A program made the translations under genes and the position numbers. The notes beneath the pieces are model-generated. The model ran no database searches. It saw only the letters and a program-made list of their open reading frames with translations, and was not told the DNA's origin. Shown here piece by piece: positions 1 to 8,880 of a stretch of 25,644 bases of DNA. Within the stretch, counting starts at the first letter, position 1. Each line of letters starts with the position of its first letter. The DNA is from Chara braunii (Eukaryota > Streptophyta > Charophyceae > Charales > Characeae): contig BFEA01000576.1 in the NCBI GenBank assembly GCA_003427395.1, positions 866,592 to 892,235 on the forward strand, given 5' to 3'.

Positions 1-138
1 GCAACACACACAAACATCAAAATCAGCTAAAACACAAGATTGAGAGCATCTACACTAGAGAAAAGTTCACCGAAGTATCCCAAGATGAATCGCAACACAC
101 ACAAGCATCAAAATCAGCTAAAACACAAGATTGAAGAG
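1..138. repeat. Direct repeat, about 47 bp, two copies
   Basis: Bases 1-47 and 92-138 are near-identical copies beginning GCAACACACACAA and running through ATCAGCTAAAACACAAGATTG. The spacing is 91 bp, so this may be the edge of a tandem array that continues left of the window. No coding potential is seen. Confidence 0.75.
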
Positions 139-297
139 CTCTAATCATCCAAATTGCATCACGAAACATCCATGGGTGTTGCGCTACACTACCTACTAGC
201 CAATGAGTGAAAAGCACAAGTTTGGAGAGCTCTAATCACAAGCAATCACCATGAGATCATCTTTAGAAGAATCGGAACACTCCCAATTAGTATGTAG

Positions 298-900
298 GTG
301 AAAAACAAGAGTTTGATCATCCCAAGGAAGAAGAAGATGAAGAAGGGGAAGGAGGAGAAAAAAAACAAAGAGGAGAAGGAGAAGAGGAAGAGGATGAAGA
401 CTAATGAAGAAGAGAAGAAGAAAAAGAAGAAGAAGAAGAAGAGAAGGAGGATGAAGAAGAAGATGGAGGAGAGGATGGGGAAGAAGATACATCTTCCTCC
501 TCTCACTCACCTTGTCAATATCTCGGAGATGGAGTCTCAATCTTGGCGAGGCTTCCTCTCTTCCTTGCACAACTCTTCCTTGGCTATGGCTACCTTCCCC
601 TTCAAGCCTTCTTCTTCACCTCTCCTCTCTCTTCCAAGTTCCCACGGGCTCCTATCACTAAGGCTAGGGAGTCTTTCCCTCTAGGAGGGCTAATGAGACT
701 CCTCTCAGCCTTGCCTTCTCCTCTACTAGCCTGGGAGCTATGGCGGACTACCTCCTTCACTACCTCTAGCTTGTAGAGTCTCCCCCAACTAGCTCATTGC
801 CACTTCCAAGCTTCCGGACTGGCAGGGGTTCCCCTCACTACTCTCAACTTGCCTCTAGAGTTCCCACGGGCTCATTTGGGCAGCATGGGCACTCCTCATG
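298..900. other. Purine tract then CT-rich non-coding stretch
   Basis: Bases about 305-490 are nearly pure purine on the plus strand (GAA/GAG/AAG triplets). The open frames through it encode only lysine/glutamate or leucine/serine runs and are not credible proteins. Bases 490-900 are CT-rich and carry a direct repeat AGTTCCCACGGGCTC at 637-651 and 859-873. A purine tract before a structured, TATA-bearing block is compatible with the 3' end of an LTR retrotransposon. No matching second LTR lies in the window, so this is weak inference. Confidence 0.35.
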
Positions 901-933
901 CAAGTATGGGAGTGGCGGACTGATTCCCCAGCT

Positions 934-939
934 TATATA
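934..939 (+). promoter_or_regulatory. TATA-like box
   Basis: TATATA in the context GCTTATATAGGCTGGG, just upstream of a cluster of hairpins. It could be the core promoter of an LTR-like element. No transcript start or product can be tied to it. Confidence 0.25.
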
Positions 940-963
940 GGCTGGGAACAGTAGTCTGCCCAG

Positions 964-1550
964 CCCTTGGGCCCTCCCAAGGGTTCGCAAGGTGAACCGA
1001 GGTACCCCCTTAGCCAATTCTCACTTCTAGGCCTCTCCGGGGGTACCTGGACCTCTTTTCGGCCAGGTACATGCAGTCTGAGTGGTTGGTACCAACTCGG
1101 ATTGCCTCTTGGTCTCTCAAGGCCTCTACCATTTTTCCAAAATGCCATTTCTAGGGCCTAGACCCAAAAACTGCAGCCCCAATTGGAGAAAAAGGTCAAC
1201 AAGGGCATTTTCTCAGCATTTTTTTGAGTTTGGCCTACCTTGGGTAGGCCAGACCATTTTTCAATGTGGCGCTGCATTTTCAGCCTTGGATCTGGCTGAG
1301 ATCCAAGGCCAGGATTATTCCGATCTACCCCATGGTAGCTCATGCTTTAGTTTTTGGGTCCACAAGGCCCGTTTTCAATTTTTGACGCATCTGGACCTCT
1401 TTTTGGCCAAATGCACTGTTTTGTCATTTTCTCCTTTTTATTTTCTTTTCTTTTTGGTTACCACCTCATTCCAGATCTAGCCGTTTTTTGCTGGCTCACA
1501 AAAAACGGTTGTTTTCTCTCCACCATGAGATCTGATTTCAGATTCATGGT
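964..1550. repeat. Cluster of six short perfect or near-perfect hairpins
   Basis: Inverted repeats read directly: 964-971/976-983 (CCCTTGGG, 8 bp); 1043-1050/1063-1070 (GTACCTGG, 8 bp); 1231-1239/1243-1251 (TGGCCTACC, 9 bp, 3-nt loop); 1283-1293/1299-1309 (GCCTTGGATCT, 11 bp, 5-nt loop); 1481-1490/1499-1508 (CCGTTTTTTG, 10 bp); and 1522-1550 (ACCATGA plus ATCTG pairing with one bulge). No open frame of interest covers the block. It may be part of a structured LTR or leader. Confidence 0.6.
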
Positions 1551-1603
1551 CCAAAAGAAAACCGGATTTTTCCTTTTTGCTTTTTCTTTCAATTCTCTAG
1601 TCT

Positions 1604-1622
1604 GGTCTGTCTGTTTGTTGTA

Positions 1623-1660
<38 letters not shown>

Positions 1661-1700
1661 GTCTGTTTGTCTGGTCTTTCTGTCTGTCCGTCTGGTCTGT
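1604..1700. repeat. (TGTC)n microsatellite
   Basis: Imperfect tetranucleotide TGTC/TGTT repeat. It produces Gln/Thr-rich or Leu/Val/Cys-rich shadow frames on either strand. Confidence 0.9.
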
Positions 1701-1739
1701 TGAATGGTTGAACCAGAATCAAAGTCCTGAATCCCACAT

Positions 1740-2200
1740 GTACTACAGGCAGAACATGTGGTCCACCATAGCCATGGCCGCCATCCTTCTTCCTCCTCTC
1801 GCATGCGTAGGCTATGGCGGGCCAGTACGTCGTTGCCCTGATGTACACCGGACAACACAAAGCAGCTATGTGGCTGCCCCCCTTCCTGTCCAACGGACAA
1901 TACAAAGCAGCTAAGTCGTTGCTGACTGATCCGCCATGCCTGACGCTGCCCCGAGCTTCCCATGGGGGCCTTCCAGATGCAGCGCTTAACAAGGTGAGGA
2001 AGTTGGTCTCCACCATAACTAGGTAGGTACCACGCCACTCTCCTCCCTAGTCCCCTTCTCCCTCCTCCTCCTGCCCTTTGCAAGTCATACTTTTTGCCCT
2101 TCATATATTTCTCTCCTACAGCTGCACTCTGCTTCCCCCTACCTCACAGTCCTGACAAACTCAATCTCGTTCTACTCGTGTGGTTCGAATAGGGTTTGTT
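1740..2200. other. Unassigned stretch with a 46-bp internal repeat
   Basis: No recognisable gene. ACGGACAATACAAAGCAGCT near 1893 repeats CCGGACAACACAAAGCAGCT near 1847. A short plus-strand frame at 1814-2026 covers both copies, but I do not recognise it and would not call it a gene. Confidence 0.3.
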
Positions 2201-2209
2201 GTGGGGGAG

Positions 2210-2470
2210 CTGATAACACACACACACACAGACACAGAACCTCACAGATACACATACACACACACACACAGACCAACAGGGCGAGTACACATGCACAGAC
2301 ACACATACACAGATACACATGCACATACACACAGCCTCACAGATACACATACACACGCACACAGACAGACCAACAGGGCGAGTACACATACACAGATACA
2401 CATGCACAGACACACATGCACAGATACACATACACAGGGGGAGTACACATGCAGAGCCACACAGCCTCCC
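2210..2470. repeat. CA-rich minisatellite, about 95-97 bp period
   Basis: CA-rich DNA with higher-order structure. CCTCACAGATACACATACAC starts near 2240 and 2335, and GACCAACAGGGCGAGTACAC near 2271 and 2368; a third partial copy has GGGAGTACACATGC. Frames on both strands are His/Thr or Cys/Val low complexity and are artefacts. Confidence 0.8.
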
Positions 2471-2474
2471 TCGG

Positions 2475-2544
2475 GTTGGCCACTGCGTGCCAGGCACAGA
2501 CCACACAGTTCCGTTGCGATTTCAAATGGCACGCAGTAGCCAAC
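2475..2544. repeat. GTT-CTACTGCGTG stem-loop element, copy 1
   Basis: Left arm GTTGGCCACTGCGTGCCA (2475-2492) pairs with right arm 2527-2544 at 17 of 18 positions around a 34-nt loop. Both arms are of the TTGG type. It lies 150 bp upstream of gene A. No target-site duplication is visible. Confidence 0.85.
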
Positions 2545-2693
2545 TTAGGAACAGACACGCAGGCACATGCATAGACACTCACACATACACAGTTATACAC
2601 ACACTGACAAAGAACCACCGAGAGAGAGTCGTTGACGTCATTGTGCGTTTCTGCTGGCAGAGAGAAGAGGAGGAAAGAGGAACCATACGCATC

Positions 2694-4241
2694 ATGTCTA
2701 TGTCAGTAGCGTAGGTGCAGGCTGCTCTTGCAGAGGTGATGGAGTATGCAAAGGAGGGCACTCACTATGACAATGACAGCGAGTTGTCTTTGCTTGAGGA
2801 CAGGGTGTCGAGGTGCTTCATTGTCAGTGTGGATATGAGATCCACGATGATGGCAAACGGCGAGGGGTGTGTCAAAGCACAAACAGTGTTCCAACGCTTC
2901 AGGGAGTCACTACATGTACGTGTGGACAGCGACGTGGAAGACAATGCATATAGTCTGAAAGGAGTAGTTCAGTGGATGTGCAGCGAAGGGATGTGTGAAG
3001 AAGGGGACGTGGACATGACAATGATGCAGATGGGGGGAGATATACACCTGCGGATTTCAAGAAGGTGTTGGGCACTTCCGCTTAGAATTTGGAGATGGTT
3101 GTTGATGGGTCGAAGGACGAGTTGAAGACCGGTGCAGCGAAAATTTTGGTGTTGTCCAGAATGAAGGACATAACACAAACACCTCCAATCGACTTTCAAA
3201 ATGTTCCTGTCATAGTCGCAGATGGTGTCGAATATGTTCTGCTGGATCAACTTGTGGACTTAATGAAAAAGAGTCCCGACGACAGGAACGTCGTCCATGA
3301 GGCTTTGCATGAAGTCACAGAGTTGGTACTGCAGGGTGAAGAGCTAATTGAATATATGCCGGCAAGAAAGGAAGACAATATGATATGTGACACACCGTTG
3401 TGAGAGGGTATATTATATGCTGCTTTGGAGCAGCTCGGCCATGCTGATTCCGATGTTGAGAGACAAAGAAAAAGAGAAGAAGGGTGAAAGTTGATGGTCA
3501 GGGAAACAAATCTTGCAATCATTCCACACAACGGACAAACATCAGCGGCACAGGAAACAATGAACAGTATGTCAGTCGTTGTACCTCCTGTGCAGACAAC
3601 ACCGACAGAGGAGATGGAGGAAAAAGATATGCTGAATGGCTGAACAACAGCGTGATTCTGGATTCCAAGAGCCCGAGTTACCAAGTTCTATTGCAGAGTA
3701 CACAGGAAATGCAGAAGAAGAAGATGAAGAAGAGGATGACGGCGCATCATCTTCTGAGGTGGAAGTGAGTGTCAGCAATGTCAGCAGCGACGAGGAAGGA
3801 GAGGAACGTGATGTGTACTATGATTTGAAGGGGGCAGGTGGACAGATGACAAAAGGGTGGGCACATGCAATTTTGAGGTTGGCACGTGTTTTTTCCAATC
3901 CGCAAAAAGTGTTGCGTGTTGTGATGAAGGGGGCAACACCTGATGGCGCACTGCAGTATGCCGCAGTGACCAGCATTATGAAATCATGCACCAAGGGGAA
4001 AAAGTGGTCACGTCTTGGCAAGGGATGGTTTGTTCTGGTGAACAGAGAGGTTGTGCTAGCGACATCACTGACATGGGGAGTCAACCTAAGTTGCCGCATC
4101 CACGATGCACTGACGATTGCGTGTGAAGAGACATTGCATCCCGGCTTGTCAACAAGAGACGCAATAGTTAGTGCTCGGCCACGGCATGACACACAGACAC
4201 ACCCAAATACCACAACAGACCCTCAAGGACTGCAGAGATGA
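2694..4241 (+). pseudogene. Gene A: decayed ORF for an unrecognised acidic protein
   Basis: Family not recognised. The likely start is ATG 2694, with an in-frame TAG at 2712. The frame then runs to a G6 run at 3032-3037, where a one-base loss moves it to the next frame. That frame continues through TAG 3083, TGA 3401 and TGA 3485. Near 3620-3640 it shifts again into the frame open to TGA 4239. The ancestral product would be about 515 residues. The N-terminal third is helical and acidic. The middle contains VIVADGVEYVLLDQLVDLM. A Glu/Asp/Ser-rich segment (about 3700-3810) precedes a more hydrophobic C-terminus (MTKGWAHAILRLARVF). The four premature stops are explicable as CAG to TAG or CGA to TGA. 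Lying between two stem-loops and upstream of the transposase, it is probably an accessory gene of the same mobile element. A host origin is not excluded. Confidence 0.5.
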
Positions 4242-4386
4242 GGACAGACATGCAGAGCATAGAGCAGTAGAGTAGTAGCATAAATAATCATTGCACATAC
4301 GTTTTGATGCGCATGAAAAACTCAAACTGTACATCCGTCTATGTCTATGTATCATGTATGTCAGTCTTCAATTTCAACTACTGTCG

Positions 4387-4457
4387 GGTTCACTACTGCA
4401 TGGTGTATCCGTGTCCACCAGTGTTGTTTGTTGTCGTTCTGGCGCGCAGTAGTGAAC

Positions 4458-4458
<1 letters not shown>
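4387..4458. repeat. Stem-loop element, copy 2
   Basis: GGTTCACTACTGC (4387-4399) and GCAGTAGTGAACC (4446-4458) form a perfect 13-bp stem around a 46-nt loop. Both arms are of the TTCA type. It starts 146 bp after the gene A stop and runs straight into a (CT)n tract. Confidence 0.9.
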
Positions 4459-4496
<38 letters not shown>

Positions 4497-4509
4497 TCTC
4501 TCTCTCTCT
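4459..4509. repeat. (CT)n microsatellite abutting stem-loop 2
   Basis: Imperfect CT dinucleotide repeat starting at the last base of the stem-loop arm. Confidence 0.9.
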
Positions 4510-5390
4510 GATGTATGTTGAGTTCTAAATATATTAGAACCTGTATATCCGTCTGCGTGTTGTGTGTCATGTTCGTTGCTTTTTGCGTCTCCAAGTACAT
4601 GCGGTTCACAATTGCGTGCAGACACTGGATTTGACAAGATTTGAATCAATTTTTAATTTTTACGATATATGTCATAATTTATTGCCTTTCGTAGTAAATG
4701 AGACACATCTTACCCCCTATGATCACCAATGTGTGTATGTTGTGCATTTCTTGCATTGTTTGTCATTTTAATACTAATTTATTGGGGAGTGAAAAATATT
4801 GGAAGTGCTTGCGGAGGTCGGTTAGGGTGCTGCAGTTGCAATCATTTTCCTGTGCAGATGGAAGACACATGACACATACACAAACGTCGTGGATTGCTAC
4901 CTAGTCACGTGGCAGCAGCGCAAACGTGATGATGAATTATTTGTCATGTATTCTGTGCCATTTGTCAAACGTTGCCTTTGACTACACGACCATTTATGTC
5001 ATGACATATAAATTATTGTGTCACACAGTTGACTAGTAATCTCTCTCAATTATCATCACACACAGACTATTTATACCGAAAACGGCACTCAGTACTCCCT
5101 TTGTTTATGTCTCCCACAAAGAAAAGGATGTGCAACATTGAGACGAGAAAATAAAATACGCTTTGCTACTTACTATTAAAACGACCAGAAACAATGTACA
5201 AAAATGTTAATGAAAATACTGCCCACACCACTCTGTTTGTTTTTGGACTGCACTTCGCGCACAGAAAGCGGTGTCCCAAGGTGAGGGGTGTAAGCCGATA
5301 ACTTCACGACGAAAGGGCGTCCGTCATATATATGAAAGAATTTGCGACTCAAGTTTTAAAAGAGGTGAAACAGAAAAACGCTATTACGAA

Positions 5391-8108
5391 ATGGACAACG
5401 CTCCAAGGGTGTGCGACTGTGGCAGACCTTTCATGTCTTTACGGACTTTAAACTCACATCGAGCGAGGGCATGCCCGGCCGCAGTGGCCGAAAGAACACT
5501 AGGGCAGGAGGTGGGTGTGGTCGATGAGGCCGGACCATCAAGTATAGGTGCAGTGAATCTCATCAGTGATGAGAGTGAGGACGTCGAGGCCCCCGACAAT
5601 CTAGAGGTGGAGGGCGGGACATTTGAAGAACAGCAACTGCCGCCTGTAGAGAATTTCGACAGCTCTCGCAAGCTGGCGGCACTGATTTTCTCTGCCAGGG
5701 GCGGCGTCCGTATGTCGCAGAATGACATCGATGCTCTCTTGTCACTTCTCACACACCCGAGATTCGACAGGAGAGACATCACATATCGTAATAGTCGAGA
5801 ATGTTTGACATGGGCAGGCAGTCAAGCAGAGACTGTTGGATGGCAAGAGCTTGATCTACGATGTGATGATTGGCCACTAGATACGCACGTCATCTTGTGG
5901 CACCGCAACTGGCAAACGACATTTCTGTCGATTTTGCAAATCGCATTACAAAAATGCGAGATGGTGTCTTCTCTGGAAATGTCTCCTCTGTCATAGCACC
6001 TCAACATATCCAGCCAGCACACCGGGGCACTAAGTTATCACGTCCAGACAATCATTAGAGCAGACAAAGGTGTGGATAGGAATGGTAATCCACATTATGT
6101 CATCCCTCTCTCATTGTATTCCGATAAGACACATATAGACGGTCGTAAAAAACAAACAGCGTACCCTCTGATGATGTCACTGGCCGATCACGCATCCGAA
6201 GCTACATTGCTGGCTTATCTTTCTGTGCTTCATCATCGTCCACATGACAAAGGATGGGGTGTGCAGTCCAACGCATTCAGAAAACGAAAGGACGTCGTTT
6301 TGCACAAGGCTCTTGCAGTGGTGTTGCAGTCTGCAAAGGAGGCATCTCATGATGACATAATGATACCGACAGAGCGATTTGGGGACATAATTGTCCACCC
6401 TTTCCTCCTCAATTATATACAAGACTACCCAGAAAGATGTGCGCTTGCAACTGTGAAATTTGGTATGTGTCCAACGTGCACCGTGTCAAAAAACGACTTT
6501 GATGTCGTGGTCGATTTTACGAACTGCAGGAGATCACAGACACTGGAAACACAACTCGCAGTATATGTGTTCAACACCGATGACAATGACATTCGCCGTG
6601 TGACTGAAGCACGAATGTCAGAGTTGAACATGCATAAGCATGTTCAACAAAATGGCCTTTGGGGATTTTACAGGGGCCCCAATGGTGATGATCCTCAACT
6701 AGACTACCACCTGGCATTGCAACCAAACCGTATGCACACAATCGAGCATGGCATATTCTTGCACATGATTGACACATTTAGGACCGCAGCCTTTGAGAAG
6801 TTGGCACACTTACCACACACAGAGATCCTGAAGGAACTGGATGCAAGGTTGCAAAGCGTTAGTGAGAGATGCTCTCGAACATACCCACAACTTGTGCTGC
6901 CCGTGGCCACTGGCAGCGACTTTTTTTCGAGGGAGGGATGGTTTGAGGTCAAGCAAAATCGGTCTGTGATGATAGTATGCGTGTTCCTTATTTGTAATAT
7001 TATCCCACGCTCGACAAGCAAAGGCATTACCATTTGTCTTGTGAAACTAATGGAAATGTACATACATGTGTTTCGGTGCACAACACACAAGCGTGCTTCG
7101 CTCGATGAATGCGATGCTTTGATCACGGACTTCATAACGACCATCAAAGCAAAACTAGAAAAATATCAACCATCAACATGGAAACTCCCCAAGTTGCACG
7201 ATCTCATGCATCTGAGAACGTGCATTGAGCGATCTAGTGTCCCTGACACCTTTGCAGCAGATGTCTGGGAGCATCACCACAGGAAGTTCTGCAAACAGCC
7301 ATACATGCCATCAAACAAGCGGAAAGCTTCAACCCAGATAGTGAACCATGTACGCCGGTCACTGACATTGCGTGACGAGATAGAGATCGTAAGGAAACGA
7401 AGGAAGAGAACGGTTGAGAACCGGTCGTCCGTGACAGACTGTATGGCGACCGAAATGAACACCCTGGCACTACGCGATACAGCAACTCTGCAACTGCGGT
7501 GGTTCGACATCGATGACGTGTACATACAAGAGGAAAAAGGCATTGACAACCTTGCGTGTAAGATACTCAAAGAGCTTCCTTGCAGACTCAATTTTCGAGC
7601 TGCACTGACGACGTACATGGTGGAGAATGGTTGTCAACCTCCTTCTGACCAACTGCTCATACACACAGGGACACACCTCGCCATCACCTGCGTACAGGAT
7701 GGAACAAACAGGGGCACGCTTGTTCAAATTGCAAGAGCCTCACCAGAGTTTCATGGGAGAGCAGTGCATAGTGATGTAGCAATTAGAGCAGGCAATGAAT
7801 GCACATGGTTTGCATCTGTGACTATGTTTTTTATCATGAACACATCCACGGACAGCAGTAATGCTGAACACAGGTGCGGATTTGTGCAATGGTACAAGGA
7901 GGTCAATAGCGAAAGGCAACAAATAACAGGTCGCAAGAAACTGAAATGGGAGAAGTTGAATGAACATCAACACAGTAGCGTCATATCAACTGACACTATC
8001 GTAGACGCGGGTCACATTGTTCCATGTTTCTCTAAACCAGAATGGGGATCGAAGCAGCATGCAAAACAACGTGAGGACAGTTTTTATGTGAACAAGTATG
8101 TATTGTAG
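5391..8108 (+). pseudogene. Gene B: Plavaka-type transposase with one internal TAG
   Basis: A single frame of 905 codons, broken only by TAG at 5994-5996, encodes a DNA transposase that would act in the nucleus. ATG 5391 is the first ATG of the frame, and the zinc finger follows at once: C8, C10, H23 and C28 in CDCGRPF...LNSHRARAC, an atypical spacing with one residue between the first cysteines. Next comes a segment typical of the family (DIDALLSLLTHPRFDRRDI), then after the stop VIPLSLYSDKTHID (about residues 238-251), a CPTC pair (about 360-363) and PNRMHTIEHGIFLHMI (about 445-460). The C-terminal half has DVWEHHHRKF and RASPEFHGRAVHSDV. These match the order of motifs in fungal and algal Plavaka proteins from memory; catalytic residues were not assigned. 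There are no frameshifts, so the copy is young or only recently dead. In another frame, 5870-6058 is also open, so an undetected frame change there is possible. Confidence 0.75.
5994..5996 (+). other. In-frame amber codon in the transposase
   Basis: TCA-TAG-CAC. It is the only stop between 5391 and 8106. CAG to TAG is the simplest origin, since it needs one C to T change. It separates the zinc-finger part (201 codons) from the rest. Confidence 0.85.
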
Positions 8109-8215
8109 AAGAAACAAATTACAAGTTTCTAACTTTGCTATTAGAGAACAGCGCCCTGTGACAAACGAATGTTGTTTCGTTATGGTCTCACATGAGAGAG
8201 AGGTACAGGTAGTAG

Positions 8216-8218
<3 letters not shown>

Positions 8219-8281
<63 letters not shown>
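8219..8281. repeat. (GA)n microsatellite
   Basis: Pure GA dinucleotide repeat downstream of gene B. Confidence 0.95.
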
Positions 8282-8285
<4 letters not shown>

Positions 8286-8539
8286 GTTTTTAAAAGCATT
8301 ACAGAAAAGCTAAAAAAAACATGTCTCTCTATCTGTCGCCTTGTGAAAAACTCGTCTTGTTTCGCTATGGTGTTATATGCGAGAGACAGACATAGAGAGA
8401 GAGAAGCGTTTTTCTTGTGCTAGCTGAGAGGGAAACAAAAAATGACGTTTGTCTCTTTCTTTCTGTCAATTGTTGATAGAAATCATTTCAAATGTGGTAA
8501 ACCTTATGAAACCACATGTGAGAGTAAAGCCACTCAAAA

Positions 8540-8608
8540 GTTCACTACTGCGTGACAATTACATGGTGAACAGGGACACCGATTCAGTTTTGACACGCAG
8601 TAGCCAAC
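8540..8608. repeat. Stem-loop element, copy 3
   Basis: GTTCACTACTGCGTG (8540-8554) pairs with CACGCAGTAGCCAAC (8594-8608), 13 of 15 positions. The left arm is TTCA type and the right arm TTGG type. An A-rich flank lies to the left; CT-rich DNA leading to a (CT)n tract lies to the right. Confidence 0.9.
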
Positions 8609-8620
8609 TCTCTCTCTAAG

Positions 8621-8625
<5 letters not shown>

Positions 8626-8696
<71 letters not shown>

Positions 8697-8708
8697 ACAC
8701 ACACACAA
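8626..8708. repeat. (CT)n then (CA)n microsatellite
   Basis: CT repeat 8626-8691 followed by a short CA repeat, between stem-loop 3 and gene C. Confidence 0.95.
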
Positions 8709-8880
8709 GTATTTTGTAAAAACCATTGCAAGTACCCCAAAACATAACAATTTGTGTATATCATGACAATTTGACCGACACGTGTGAACAGGAAGACAAA
8801 CTTGGGACCTCGCGCGCCGTTCGGGAAGGAGCGACAGTGGCCGCTGAATAAGACAGTGTAGGTAAGAGAAGCCGACCAAC

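Larger units (their letters stand above)
4242..5390. other. Intergenic region between genes A and B
   Basis: AT-rich, no credible ORF. It holds stem-loop copy 2 (4387-4458), a (CT)n tract directly after it (4459-4509), and a TATTTATACC site near 5068 that could serve gene B. A frame continuous with gene B is open from at least 5271 but has no ATG before 5391. Confidence 0.6.
8109..8880. other. Intergenic region between genes B and C
   Basis: Non-coding. A degenerate duplication pairs TTGTTTCGTTATGGT (8172) with TTGTTTCGCTATGGT (8357), each followed by a GA-rich tract and then GAAACGTTTTT or GAAGCGTTTTT. The region also holds stem-loop copy 3, (GA)n at 8219-8281 and (CT)n at 8626-8691 running into a short CA run. 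Confidence 0.65.

Noticed and set aside
298-684. Lys/Glu-rich frame through the purine tract
   Set aside because: Translation of a GAA/AAG simple repeat; no domain, and the opposite strand is equally open.
2182-2192. GGTTCGAATAG, a B-box-like site
   Set aside because: No A box at suitable spacing and no tRNA fold around it.
2144-2618. Cys/Val-rich and His/Thr-rich frames on both strands
   Set aside because: All arise from CA dinucleotide repeats, which are open in several frames by composition.
3818-4213. Minus-strand frame opposite gene A
   Set aside because: Shadow of the plus-strand coding segment; no features of its own.
8098-8313. Arg/Glu repeat protein, and similar frames at 10313-10919 and 15008-15283
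   Set aside because: Readings of (GA)n or (CT)n microsatellites, some across assembly gaps.
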